DNA of 40,277 nt from CAYMCV01 sp964389005 (GCA_964389005.1 CAYMCV010000005.1:1-40277), one strand, 5' to 3'; counted from the first letter of the stretch, positions 1 to 8,835 are shown. The notes: generated by a model from the letters alone, not told the origin. A program made the numbers and translations.

Positions 1-173
1 TCCGCGTAATTCCAGTACTGATGATATCCCGGTAATTCCAGTTCAATCTGACCTTCCTGCAGTTTCGTCTCCTGCACGCAGAATACATCTGCGTCTGCAA
101 GCGTAAAGAAATCCAAAAAGCCTTTGTCGCGACATGCACGCAACCCGTTAACATTCCAAGAAAGTAATTTCAT
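1..173 (-). CDS. xth: exodeoxyribonuclease III, N-terminal part (cut by window edge)
   Basis: The reverse strand from the ATG at 173 reads MKLLSWNVNGLRA, followed by a stretch ending in VQETKLQ. These are the two N-terminal signatures of the exonuclease III / AP endonuclease family: the WNVNGLRA strand and the Q-E-T-K metal-binding glutamate. The gene runs off the left edge, so only about 57 residues are visible. The enzyme cleaves abasic sites and trims 3' ends in base excision repair, in the cytoplasm. It is divergent from the DUF885 gene, with about 55 bp between the two starts, so their promoters share this short gap. Identification is firm; completeness cannot be judged. Confidence 0.9.
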   Translation of the reverse strand, partial: MKLLSWNVNGLRACRDKGFLDFFTLADADVFCVQETKLQEGQIELELPGYHQYWNYA

Positions 174-228
174 AGATACCCTCCGTTTCACATATATTGA
201 TAAAAACACGCCCATCAAGGATCGTGAT

Positions 229-2034
229 ATGTGTTTTCATTTTGATCAAAAAATTCTTCATAAACTGCATCTGAACAAGCGAAGCCTTCTATATATTTTC
301 TGCGGTCTTTCTCTTCTGATTCTGGCACTCTTTTACTATCGGCAGAGCGATGCCGTGCGCTTTCGGCTCCTGACAGAAGACATCTTTAGAACAGCTTTTG
401 AATCCGATACGCTTTCGTTGCACTACTTTTTAAAAGAACCTGCGCGATACGGTATCAAATCCGATGAGATCTCCCTGCCTTTATATGAGACATCTGTAGA
501 AAAAGAACGATTGCAAACATTACATACTCAAATTGCGGAACTAGAATCCATTCGTCCGGAAAATCTCCCTGTACAAAGCCAAAAAGACTACAATCTTCTT
601 CTTGATTATATGAAGTCAGAGGAGGCATTGTCTGCTTATCCATATTTTGATGAACCGTTCTCGCCCGGTTCCGGTCTGCAAGCCCAACTACCGATACTGC
701 TTGCGGAGTACCGATTTCGTGACGTAAGCGATATCGACACATATCTGGAACTCTTACGCCTGCTGCCCGCATACTTCGAAAGTCTCGGGCAATATGAAAT
801 CAACAAATCCGCCGCCGGTATGTTCATGTCCGAACATGCCTGTCGCAACGTCATCGAACAACTAACAACCATTCCGGATGTCGCCTCTGTCACAAATGAC
901 ACACACTTCCTGTGTACTTCTTTTGCGCAGAAACTGACACCATTGTCAGATGCCGGCGTTCTGACGGAAGAAATGTGTCAACAGTATCAGGAAACCAATC
1001 GTGAATATCTTCTCAATTACTTCATTCCGGCATACCAATCGACCACCGATACACTCTTGTCTCTTTACGGAAGCAATCAAACCGAAGGCGGATTGTGTAC
1101 GCTCCCCGACGGAAAGGCATACTATACGCTCTATCTGACACACGTGACCGGTACATCCAAGAGCATTCCCGAAATACGTGAACTGCTAAAAGAAGATTTT
1201 GCCGATATTTGTCATGAAATCCGTCTTGTCTCCGCAGAACTTGACGGTTCACGCGTATCCGATTCCTTTGCGCTATCCGAGCCTGCGGAAATGATGCGCG
1301 TTCTGATGGAACAAACCCAAACTGATTTTCCTCCTTATCCCGATGCCGGAAGAGAGAAAATCAACTGTACCCTCAAAAAAGTCACTCCCGGGCTCGAAAC
1401 CTATGTCAGTCCCGCTTTTTATATGACACCGCAACTTGACGATGTGACCGATAACTCCATCTACATTAATTATGGGCAAAGTCCAAGCAATTTAACTCTG
1501 TTCACCACACTCGCACACGAAGGTTATCCCGGTCATCTCTATCAATCCGTATACTACTATCTTTCCATCGGCGATCAAAAACGCACCCCGATTCGCACAC
1601 TCCTACACTACGGCGGTTATATCGAGGGTTATGCCACGTATGCGGAAAACCTCTCCTACGAATATGCAAAGGAGTACGGCTCTCCTGCATATATTCGCCT
1701 GTCACAACTGACAAGGAATATGCAACTATGCCTGTACTCCCTGATGGATATCTCAATTCATTATGACGGCATGACACTTTCAGAAGCGCAACAAGTTCTT
1801 TCCTCCGTCGGCATAACCGACACGAGTGTCGCAAAAGAAATTTATGAATACATCGTTTCAGAACCTGCAAATTATCCGAAATACTACTTAAGTTATTTGG
1901 AAATCCTCGAATGCAAGGAACTTGCCCAAAAACAATGGGGTGATTCCTACAGCGATTATGAGTTCCACCGATTCTTTTTAGATTATGGTCCCGCGGGTTT
2001 CGTAGACATACGTCAGGCGATTATCGATCGTTGA
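229..2034 (+). CDS. DUF885 family membrane-anchored putative metallopeptidase
   Basis: I chose the ATG at 229 (601 aa) because AAGGA sits seven bases upstream; an in-frame ATG at 124 would overlap the exonuclease gene. The protein has a short cytoplasmic N-terminus, one membrane segment (about residues 18-35, SLLILALFYY), then a large extracytoplasmic domain. The motif TLAHEGYPGHLYQ at about residue 425 is the hallmark of DUF885, a zincin-like family where H-E and the later H are presumed zinc ligands. The C-terminal GPAGF segment is also typical. The substrate is unknown; a surface or periplasm-side peptidase is a reasonable inference. The 3' end overlaps the convergent GGDEF gene by 14 bp, and a CGATCG palindrome lies in the overlap. 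Confidence 0.8.
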   Translation: MCFHFDQKILHKLHLNKRSLLYIFCGLSLLILALFYYRQSDAVRFRLLTEDIFRTAFESDTLSLHYFLKEPARYGIKSDEISLPLYETSVEKERLQTLHTQIAELESIRPENLPVQSQKDYNLLLDYMKSEEALSAYPYFDEPFSPGSGLQAQLPILLAEYRFRDVSDIDTYLELLRLLPAYFESLGQYEINKSAAGMFMSEHACRNVIEQLTTIPDVASVTNDTHFLCTSFAQKLTPLSDAGVLTEEMCQQYQETNREYLLNYFIPAYQSTTDTLLSLYGSNQTEGGLCTLPDGKAYYTLYLTHVTGTSKSIPEIRELLKEDFADICHEIRLVSAELDGSRVSDSFALSEPAEMMRVLMEQTQTDFPPYPDAGREKINCTLKKVTPGLETYVSPAFYMTPQLDDVTDNSIYINYGQSPSNLTLFTTLAHEGYPGHLYQSVYYYLSIGDQKRTPIRTLLHYGGYIEGYATYAENLSYEYAKEYGSPAYIRLSQLTRNMQLCLYSLMDISIHYDGMTLSEAQQVLSSVGITDTSVAKEIYEYIVSEPANYPKYYLSYLEILECKELAQKQWGDSYSDYEFHRFFLDYGPAGFVDIRQAIIDR

Positions 2035-3370
2035 TTTTTGTCTCGCTCTTGACTTTTTTTCGGCGTGCATCCATTTTTTGACGTGATTTGGCACGATACA
2101 TTGCATCGTCTGCCAGCTCTACGATTTTATCCATAAGGAAATCCCCATCGGCATAAGCGCCGCCATACGCAACCGTACACTGAATCGGATCCTCGATGCG
2201 ATTCAACCTGCCGATACGACTGTGCCATCCATCTAAAAATATCTTTGCAGCCTCCTCAGAATAATTGCACATCACTACAAGGAACTCATCGCCGCCCCAA
2301 CGATAGGTATGTACGGTATCGCTTGTGATCACGCGTAATTTTTCCGCCAGTTTCATGATAATGGCATCTCCGGCGGCATGTCCAAACATGTCGTTCATTT
2401 CTTTTAGATTGTTGACATCCAGATAGGCAATGTATATCGACTCTACGTATGGATACTCGTCTTCCAATCTGCGACGGAACTTGGTACGATTGTGCAACAT
2501 GGTCATTGCATCGTGCTCGCTGCTCCATGTGACATCCCGAATACTGCCGACATAGTCATCAATATCCGTACACATCTTTACCATGGAATCACGCAAATCG
2601 TCGAATTCCGCATAGGAATTGAGTGAAAGGTCTTCCAGTTTCTGACGATAAGCACCGTCATACCCGTTGACCATATAATCACGCGCCGCCTTTGAAAGCA
2701 CGCCTACCGGCTCAACGATTTTCTTTCTGACATAAAACTCCGTCAATGCAAGAAGCAGGACAAAAATGAGTAAAAAGATACCGAGCGGTAACATCGCATA
2801 TTCCGCGACTTCACGAAGAATTCCATAGCCACCGAAATGAATGCCGAGATATACCGGCATACCGTTAATCCCTTGCGGCAATGGTATAAAAACAGAGTAA
2901 ACCATTCCAAGTTCACGACTCGGAAATAAAACCGCGCGTCTGCTGCTTGATAATGTATCATCCGCACGCATACCTTGCATTTCTGCCCACGTAGCTTTAC
3001 GAACATCCCCCGAATTCATACCGTCTTCCGTCTTTGTATCCAAAAGACAGGTGATGTTTTCGCCATCAAACGAAACAAAATAGATTCGAACAATGGACCG
3101 TTCCGTCGCCTGTTTTAAGCGCAACTTTGCCGCCATCAACTCGTATTGCTCCGCATTATCTTCTTTTTGGTACGCGGTGATTACGTCCGTAATCGGTAAA
3201 TCCGCTTCGATACTGTGAAACATTGCAGTCGCATCCTCGCGGTAATCCGCACAAATCACCTTCCCCAGAATAATTGAGGACATTGCGAGCCCCACAAGAA
3301 GCATAAAAATTTCCAAAAGCACAATCAATGCGGTCAGTTTGGACGAAACCGAAGCCTTCTTTTTCTTCAT
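2021..3370 (-). CDS. membrane diguanylate cyclase with extracytoplasmic sensor and GGDEF domain
   Basis: This 449-aa protein has a membrane segment at about 9-36, an extracytoplasmic region of about 150 residues, a second segment at about 193-213 (LPLGIFLLIFVLLLALTEFYV), a HAMP-like linker and a C-terminal GGDEF domain. The active-site loop RWGGDEF lies at about 357-363 and the nucleotide-binding stretch DAMTMLHNRTKF at 287-298, so it should be catalytically competent. The RxxD inhibitory site expected just before GGDEF is absent, implying weak product inhibition. The periplasm-side domain resembles a Cache-type ligand sensor in size and placement. Its ATG overlaps the deoC stop as TGATG, so translation is coupled to the upstream operon. 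It is last in a GH3-HAD-deoC-GGDEF operon. Confidence 0.88.
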   Translation of the reverse strand: MKKKKASVSSKLTALIVLLEIFMLLVGLAMSSIILGKVICADYREDATAMFHSIEADLPITDVITAYQKEDNAEQYELMAAKLRLKQATERSIVRIYFVSFDGENITCLLDTKTEDGMNSGDVRKATWAEMQGMRADDTLSSSRRAVLFPSRELGMVYSVFIPLPQGINGMPVYLGIHFGGYGILREVAEYAMLPLGIFLLIFVLLLALTEFYVRKKIVEPVGVLSKAARDYMVNGYDGAYRQKLEDLSLNSYAEFDDLRDSMVKMCTDIDDYVGSIRDVTWSSEHDAMTMLHNRTKFRRRLEDEYPYVESIYIAYLDVNNLKEMNDMFGHAAGDAIIMKLAEKLRVITSDTVHTYRWGGDEFLVVMCNYSEEAAKIFLDGWHSRIGRLNRIEDPIQCTVAYGGAYADGDFLMDKIVELADDAMYRAKSRQKMDARRKKVKSETKINDR

Positions 3371-4038
3371 CAGCGCTTTCCTTCCGTTTGCTCCTCTTTG
3401 ATCAATTTCACAAGTCTACTGGTTCCCAACCGTTTCGCTCCGGCAGCAATCATTGCCTCGGCATCGGCAAACGAAGAAATCCCGCCTGCCGCTTTGATGC
3501 TGACATTTTTATCTACATATTTCTGAAAAAGTGCGACATCCTCAACCGTTGCTCCGCCCTTGGAAAAACCAGTGGATGTCTTGATAAAATCTGCCCCACC
3601 GGCGGAAACAATTTCGCACATCTTGATTTTCTCTTCTTCTGTCAACACACAGGTTTCGATGATGACTTTCAGTATTTTTCCCGCACATGCTTCTTTCACA
3701 CGACGAATCTCCTCCGTCAATTCCGCATACTTTCGGTCGCGAAGCCACCCCAATTGGATGACCATGTCAATCTCGTCCGCCCCGTCTTCCACGGCCTTAC
3801 GTGCTTCAAAGTACTTGACTTCTGTAGTGCTGTATCCGTTTGGAAATCCGATAACCGTACAAATCGGGAGTTTCCCATTCACATAGGAGGCCGCACATTT
3901 GACATAAACCGGCGGAATGCAGACAGACGCCGTATGATATTTCATTCCGTCATCGCAAATCTGAAGAATCTCTTCCTGCGTTGCCGTTGTCGACAACAAT
4001 GTATGGTCAACCATTGATAAAATTTCTTCTCTGTTCAT
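3370..4038 (-). CDS. deoC: deoxyribose-phosphate aldolase
   Basis: A full-length 222-aa class I aldolase that cleaves 2-deoxyribose-5-phosphate to acetaldehyde and glyceraldehyde-3-phosphate. The Schiff-base lysine is in DFIKTSTGF (K153), the proton-relay lysine in IKAAGGI (K182), and the acidic pair in DEIDMV (D88, D91); all match the E. coli DeoC active site. GGAG lies six bases upstream of the ATG. The gene follows the HAD phosphatase by 12 bp and its stop overlaps the start of the diguanylate cyclase. It acts in the cytoplasm in deoxynucleoside salvage. Placement next to a phosphatase and a beta-glucosidase suggests a general sugar-scavenging operon rather than a classical deo operon, since no nucleoside phosphorylase or DeoB is present. 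Confidence 0.95.
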   Translation of the reverse strand: MNREEILSMVDHTLLSTTATQEEILQICDDGMKYHTASVCIPPVYVKCAASYVNGKLPICTVIGFPNGYSTTEVKYFEARKAVEDGADEIDMVIQLGWLRDRKYAELTEEIRRVKEACAGKILKVIIETCVLTEEEKIKMCEIVSAGGADFIKTSTGFSKGGATVEDVALFQKYVDKNVSIKAAGGISSFADAEAMIAAGAKRLGTSRLVKLIKEEQTEGKR

Positions 4039-4050
4039 TCTGTTCTCCGC

Positions 4051-4707
4051 CTATCTCAACAATATTTTCTGTAAATCTTCCACCGTCGCAGCAATGATAT
4101 CTGCGCCGTTTTCTTCCAATTCCGTGCGCGTTCCGTAACCATACAACACACCGATGGTCGCAATGCCACACTTTTGTCCGCCGATTATGTCAAATTTGCG
4201 GTCACCTACCATCACGGCTTGCGACAAGTCTGTCACACCGCATTTTTGCAGCCCGAGTCGAATAATTTCATCCTTATCCACGCAGCTTCCATCCAAATTG
4301 CTGCCAATCATCTCATCAAAATACGGTGCCATGCCAAAATGTTCCATGATGCGTACTGAATAACAGGTTGGCTTCGAAGTTGCCAAGCACAAATGCTTCC
4401 CGGCGCTTTTTAACTCGCGTAGCATTTGTAGAATCCCCGGATACACTTCATTCTCAAACAGTCCCGTCACGCCGAAGTACGAGCGGTACACTTCAACCGC
4501 TTCTGCTGCCTTCTCTTCTGAAAACCCGTAAAAATTTACAAACGACGATGCAAGCGGCGGCCCGATAAACGGATACAGCACGCTTCTGTCTTCGACTTCA
4601 ATCCCGAAGTGACGTAAGGCATGCATGATACCGTTTGTGATACCGATTGCGGGGTCTGTGAGTGTCCCGTCCAAATCAAAAAATATATATTTATAATTGT
4701 AATCCAT
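4051..4707 (-). CDS. HAD-superfamily phosphatase (Gph/PGP-like)
   Basis: A 218-aa haloacid dehalogenase-type hydrolase. Motif I FFDLDGTLTD is near residue 9, motif II LATSK near 109, and motif IV VGDRKFDIIGG near 165. An inserted helical cap between motifs I and II marks subclass I, as in phosphoglycolate phosphatase. The physiological substrate cannot be read from sequence; related clostridial proteins act on small sugar phosphates or nucleotides. It lies 38 bp downstream of the GH3 gene and 12 bp upstream of deoC, with no terminator between them, so it is probably co-transcribed. Upstream of its ATG only a weak GGGAT-like ribosome site is visible. Confidence 0.85.
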   Translation of the reverse strand: MDYNYKYIFFDLDGTLTDPAIGITNGIMHALRHFGIEVEDRSVLYPFIGPPLASSFVNFYGFSEEKAAEAVEVYRSYFGVTGLFENEVYPGILQMLRELKSAGKHLCLATSKPTCYSVRIMEHFGMAPYFDEMIGSNLDGSCVDKDEIIRLGLQKCGVTDLSQAVMVGDRKFDIIGGQKCGIATIGVLYGYGTRTELEENGADIIAATVEDLQKILLR

Positions 4708-4745
4708 ATTTGACTTATCCCGTCTCCGTCTATAAATATTTAGTA

Positions 4746-7133
4746 CTACTTACTCATAAAAAGTTTCGCCAAGGCTTCCTTATGTTGTCCGTTTGCCGAG
4801 AGCACCACTGCCTGTCCGGTACTGTATTTCAGCCGACCTCCGCTCTGACAAATGACACAATCCAGTGTTCCTTCTCGTATGTTTTGTATCATCATCGTCA
4901 ATTCAGGATTGTCTTTGCCCTTTCCTTTGTGAATCCGACTCATTGACTTAATTGCCATTTTGAGTATGATTTTGGCAAGAAGGGATTTCTTGGCCAGTTG
5001 TTCCAATGAGTTCTGCATTGTGTAATTACCCTTGACAACGATATCCAAACTGCTCAGTCTTCGCGCATACAGTGCAGAAAACTGTGCCTTGGAAATCTCG
5101 AAAATCTCTCCCTTGGGCTCAAAGTATTCATGGTAAATTTTTGTATCGTCGCGACCATAATCGCCGCCGTCCACCAGAATTTTCTCTTCGAGACAAATGT
5201 CTCTCGATGATTCACCGATTTGTATTTTGTACTCTCCGCCCGGTACGAAAAACATTTTCCGGCGGTCGTCATAAATACTGAAACTACGTTCATCCAAAGT
5301 CACAGTGACTTCCTTTTCTTCTCCCGGTTCGAGTGCAATTTTTACAAAACCACGCAATTCCCGTACAGGACGCAAATACTTACACTCCGGATTCTCTACA
5401 TAAACCTGTGCAACTTCTTTACCGCTGCGTGAACCCGTATTCTTAATCTTGAATGTTACCTGTAATGTACCGTTTACGAATTTTTTGTGCGACAATTTCA
5501 AATCTGAATATGAAAAGCGTGTGTAGGATAGGCCATAACCGAATGGAAACAAAACTTCCCTGCGGTATTTGTCGTAGTATCGGTAACCGACATAGATACT
5601 CTCACGATACTCCACATCATCGGTCGGTAACCCGAAATAAGCGTAAGACGGAACATCTGTCAGTCTGACCGGAAACGTCTCCGGCAACTTCCCGGAAGGG
5701 TTCATTTTACCAAGAATCAAATCGGCACATGCTTCGCCTACTGCCTGTCCGGCAAGATACATATGCATTACGGCGCGCGCCGCATCCAGAATCGGATACG
5801 TCATTGCCGAGCCTCCAAACGAGAAAAATGCAATCTGCTGATTGACAAATCTCAGTTTCTCGAACAACCGCAACTGATTCGGCGGTATTTCCAAATTTCT
5901 ACGGTCAAAACCTTCTCCTTCGCACTTCTCTGTCAAACCGCCAAAAAACAGAATCGGCATTCCTTCCTTGGCACAACGAAGGGCTTCTTTCTCCAATTCC
6001 CACTCCGGCGCGTCGCGGTCGGCACGATATCCTTTGGCATAGATTACTTCGATTCCGGCATCTCCGAGACTACGTACCACGTTGGTATCCTGCGTAATCG
6101 TAATATGACTGCTGCCGCCGCCCTGAAAGCGCATATGCACAGCCATGTCTCCGACGACCAGAACCTTGCGCGTTATCTTGGGATTCAACGGCAGAAAACC
6201 GTCATTCTTCAACAACACTGCGGATTCTGCCGCAAGCCTGCGTGCAAGAAGGTGGTGCTCCGCAAAATCAGTCTGCGTCACCTGTAATTTCTCCGCCTGT
6301 GAAACTACGAGGTTGGTAACATTGTCTACGGCACGTTCGAATTCCTTGTTTGGAAGGCTTCCCGTGTCCAAAGCATGATCGACCTGTCGTTTATGATTAC
6401 CGCAACTGTCGGGCATCTCCAAATCAATGCCTGCGGCTATGGATTTATCAAGATTGGCAACGGCACCCCAATCGGAAATTACGGTTCCCTCATAGCCCCA
6501 TTCTTTTCTCAAAATGTCATACAACATTCTTCGATTCTCGGTCATGAACTGTCCGTTTAGACGATTGTAAGAAACCATGACCGTTGTCGGCTTTGCTTCT
6601 TTGACCGCCATCTCAAATGCCGGGAGATAAATCTCGCGCAACGCCCGCTCGTCAATCTGACTATTGGCGGTCATGCGCCTCGTTTCCTGATTGTTTGCAC
6701 AAAAATGCTTAAGCGAAGTTCCGACACCACGTTTCTGCATTGCCTGAATATATGAAGTTGCAAGCCGCCCCGCCAGATACGGATCTTCAGAAAAGTACTC
6801 AAAATTACGTCCGCATAAAGGCGAACGCTTGATATTGACACCGCAACCCAATACCACAGAAACCTGCTCTGCCAAAGCCTCCTCGGCAATCGCATTTGCC
6901 ATCTCTCCGATTGCTTCGACATCCCAAGTCGCCGCCATTGCGCTCGCTGTCGGGAAACAAGTTGCGGGTTTGCTGTTGTCGTTCATTCCGGTGCTTTCAA
7001 CTTCTTGCTTTCGTAATCCATGCGGGCCGTCGGTCATCATAATCGATGGCAGTTTCCCGCCACAATCATAGGTATGCCACATTCCCTGTCCGCTCAAAAG
7101 TCTGATTTTCTCATCTCTCGTCAATTGTTCCAT
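4746..7133 (-). CDS. GH3 family beta-glucosidase with C-terminal extension
   Basis: I place the start at ATG 7133 (795 aa): GGAGG lies six bases upstream, inside a longer reading frame that opens with GTG at 7148. The protein is an (alpha/beta)8 GH3 domain with KHF at 142-144 and the nucleophile aspartate in VISDWGA (D221), then the alpha/beta sandwich domain and a fibronectin-III-like domain (about 575-650, with the NTGSRSGKEVAQVYV motif). About 110 extra residues follow, a basic helical stretch I do not recognise. There is no signal peptide, so it acts in the cytoplasm on imported oligosaccharides, releasing glucose or another terminal sugar; specificity is uncertain. It is the first gene of an operon with a HAD phosphatase, deoC and a GGDEF protein. 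Confidence 0.9.
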   Translation of the reverse strand: MEQLTRDEKIRLLSGQGMWHTYDCGGKLPSIMMTDGPHGLRKQEVESTGMNDNSKPATCFPTASAMAATWDVEAIGEMANAIAEEALAEQVSVVLGCGVNIKRSPLCGRNFEYFSEDPYLAGRLATSYIQAMQKRGVGTSLKHFCANNQETRRMTANSQIDERALREIYLPAFEMAVKEAKPTTVMVSYNRLNGQFMTENRRMLYDILRKEWGYEGTVISDWGAVANLDKSIAAGIDLEMPDSCGNHKRQVDHALDTGSLPNKEFERAVDNVTNLVVSQAEKLQVTQTDFAEHHLLARRLAAESAVLLKNDGFLPLNPKITRKVLVVGDMAVHMRFQGGGSSHITITQDTNVVRSLGDAGIEVIYAKGYRADRDAPEWELEKEALRCAKEGMPILFFGGLTEKCEGEGFDRRNLEIPPNQLRLFEKLRFVNQQIAFFSFGGSAMTYPILDAARAVMHMYLAGQAVGEACADLILGKMNPSGKLPETFPVRLTDVPSYAYFGLPTDDVEYRESIYVGYRYYDKYRREVLFPFGYGLSYTRFSYSDLKLSHKKFVNGTLQVTFKIKNTGSRSGKEVAQVYVENPECKYLRPVRELRGFVKIALEPGEEKEVTVTLDERSFSIYDDRRKMFFVPGGEYKIQIGESSRDICLEEKILVDGGDYGRDDTKIYHEYFEPKGEIFEISKAQFSALYARRLSSLDIVVKGNYTMQNSLEQLAKKSLLAKIILKMAIKSMSRIHKGKGKDNPELTMMIQNIREGTLDCVICQSGGRLKYSTGQAVVLSANGQHKEALAKLFMSK

Positions 7134-7197
7134 AGCAAGCCTCCACACTTAGTCGCGTCTATCACCGTCTTCTATCGATTTGATGTCTGACGGCGCC

Positions 7198-7233
7198 AAT
7201 TGTCAACCTATATCTACTTATTGGTTGACAATT
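7198..7233. promoter_or_regulatory. BirA (biotin repressor) operator
   Basis: TTGTCAACC (7200-7208), a 14-bp spacer and GGTTGACAA (7223-7231) form a perfect inverted repeat that extends to 11 bp per arm. This matches the known firmicute BirA consensus TTGTnAACC-N14/15-GGTTnACAA. It lies directly upstream of the biotin transporter gene bioY, the expected target. The right arm contains the -35 hexamer of the bioY promoter, so biotin-loaded BirA would occlude RNA polymerase. The left arm provides a TTGACA reading toward the GH3 operon. Confidence 0.9.
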
Positions 7234-7253
7234 CATCTGTTATCTTCTATACT
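7225..7253 (+). promoter_or_regulatory. bioY promoter
   Basis: TTGACA at 7225-7230, a 17-bp spacer, then TATACT at 7248-7253. This is a near-consensus vegetative promoter. Transcription would start near 7260 and give a leader of about 105 nt before bioY. Its -35 box is embedded in the right arm of the BirA operator. Confidence 0.8.
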
Positions 7254-7365
7254 ACTCTGTGAACACGTTTTGCCCCGTATTCACATATTTTTCTTCGCTA
7301 TATCCATCACGCAATCGATGACATAAGCGATTCGGACATAAATACATAGATAAAAGGATTTTAAC

Positions 7366-7944
7366 ATGAATAGAGATAAAAAAAAAGTAACTCCCATGAA
7401 AAAAACTAAAAAAATGGTTTTTGTCGCCATCTTTTCCGTTTTGATTTGCGTCTTTGCATGGATAACGATTCCAACGCCTGTTCCTTTTACCATGCAGACC
7501 TTCGGAATTCTCGTAACGCTCGGTCTTCTCGGCGGTAAACTGGGCACTGCCTCCATCCTGCTCTATCTTGCCTTGGGCGCCATAGGTCTTCCGGTATTTC
7601 ATTCCTTTACCGGCGGAATCGGCGTGTTTGTCGGCCCCACCGGAGGCTATCTGATAGGTTTTATTTTTACCGGACTTATCTTTTGGCTCATCACCGACCG
7701 TACCAAAGACCGTCTCGTTGGCTTCATTGTCGCATCGATTCTTGGCATCCTTGCATGTTATGCATTTGGAACTGCGTGGTTTGTCGCACTTTCGCTCGGT
7801 CAGAACAATTCCGTTTCAATTCTGTCTGTTTTAACCATGTGTGTTTTCCCATTTTTGTTGCCGGACGGGCTCAAAATCACACTTGCCATCGTCTTAACAA
7901 AATCCCTCATCAAACCGCTCCATCGCTATTTACGCGAACCGTAG
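7366..7944 (+). CDS. bioY: biotin transporter BioY (ECF S component)
   Basis: A 192-aa hydrophobic protein with about six membrane segments and the BioY signatures PTPVPFTMQTFGIL (about residue 34 onward) and VGPTGGYLIGF (about residue 88). It is the substrate-binding S component that captures biotin at the membrane and works with an energy-coupling factor module (EcfA/A'/T) encoded elsewhere, since none is in this window. AAGGA lies seven bases upstream of the ATG at 7366; a second ATG 10 codons later is possible but has no comparable site. It is controlled by the BirA operator upstream, indicating biotin auxotrophy or salvage. The 3' end overlaps the convergent PHP gene by 35 bp. Confidence 0.95.
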   Translation: MNRDKKKVTPMKKTKKMVFVAIFSVLICVFAWITIPTPVPFTMQTFGILVTLGLLGGKLGTASILLYLALGAIGLPVFHSFTGGIGVFVGPTGGYLIGFIFTGLIFWLITDRTKDRLVGFIVASILGILACYAFGTAWFVALSLGQNNSVSILSVLTMCVFPFLLPDGLKITLAIVLTKSLIKPLHRYLREP

Positions 7945-8689
7945 ATTCTCCGTCTGTTAAAAGACATGCTTCGCGATTGACTACGGCATGAATGAAATCT
8001 TGTTCATCACGCAATTTTCGCCGGAAAGCCATTCCGCCGCCAAGCAATTGACCGGCATCATGCAAATCGGAGCCGGCTGTCATCGGAAGATGATGTTTTC
8101 GAGCATAGGCAACGGCTAGTTCATTTCCATCCGGTTGATAGTGATATCTGCTCTTAGGATTGGAGTGGCAGGCATTGATTCCTTCGACCGCCGATACAAA
8201 TGTTGGATATAGTCTGACTTCGGGAATATAACACTCTTCGCGAAACGGATGTGCGTGTACAACGATACCGCCGGACGCTGTGACCAGTTGGAATTGTTCC
8301 TCCACCGAAGCATCACGAATCTCCGGATGCGTGCGCATCCATGCGGGACTTAATCCGTAAATCAAGAATTCTGTCCCATGATAACCGGCTTCCCATCCGA
8401 AGAATACCTGCAAACCGATTTCGTCACCGCGCTTTTTTGCTTCTTCATAACCTCGAATAAACTCGTGAACAAAATCCTCCCATGGTAAAGTTCGGTCCAC
8501 CGCGGTATTCCCACCCCAATTGTGCTCTGTCACGATGATTCCCGTATATCCGGCTTGGTAATAGGCGTCCGCCATGGCGATGCCGTCACTTTTACCGCAC
8601 GCACTGCCGCGGCTGGTGTGTAAATGTGTTTCATATAAGTATGGAAATTCCTGATTCTGATACATTTGTCTCTCGTCCGGCAGCCGCAA
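7910..8689 (-). CDS. PHP-domain phosphoesterase
   Basis: A 259-aa polymerase-and-histidinol-phosphatase (PHP) fold protein. The metal-binding motifs are in order: THLHTS, TEHNWGG, GWEAGYHG, VVHAHPF and AGSDLHDA. These ligands suggest a multinuclear-metal phosphoesterase like TrpH/YciV-type enzymes; the substrate is unknown. The start is the TTG at 8689, because a strong AAGGAGG (8703-8697) is seven bases upstream. The in-frame ATG at 8665 has no good ribosome site. The gene converges on bioY with a 35-bp overlap and no terminator between them. Confidence 0.85.
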   Translation of the reverse strand: MRLPDERQMYQNQEFPYLYETHLHTSRGSACGKSDGIAMADAYYQAGYTGIIVTEHNWGGNTAVDRTLPWEDFVHEFIRGYEEAKKRGDEIGLQVFFGWEAGYHGTEFLIYGLSPAWMRTHPEIRDASVEEQFQLVTASGGIVVHAHPFREECYIPEVRLYPTFVSAVEGINACHSNPKSRYHYQPDGNELAVAYARKHHLPMTAGSDLHDAGQLLGGGMAFRRKLRDEQDFIHAVVNREACLLTDGESTVRVNSDGAV

Positions 8690-8739
8690 GGCTGCACCTC
8701 CTTCACGATTATCTGAGCTTATGTGCTGACATATTAATA

Positions 8740-8835
8740 AACTGTGCTGTCACATCTTCATCCTTGTAAGACGGAGGATGAAGACGTAGCGATGACCGAC
8801 GACAACGAAGCAAGTGGAGATGTGACTGTGCAGTT
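8740..8835. repeat. nested inverted repeat upstream of the PHP gene
   Basis: Imperfect 18-bp outer arms (8740-8757 and 8818-8835, about 15 of 18 matching) enclose a hairpin with a perfect 9-bp stem (CTTCATCCT at 8756-8764, AGGATGAAG at 8775-8783). The left part resembles sequence near 28660-28690 upstream of araD, so this may be a dispersed element. It lies 50-145 bp upstream of the PHP start. Function unknown. Confidence 0.5.

Noticed and set aside
7252..7602. minus-strand frames over the bioY start
   Set aside because: They overlap bioY and its promoter and have no ribosome site or domain.
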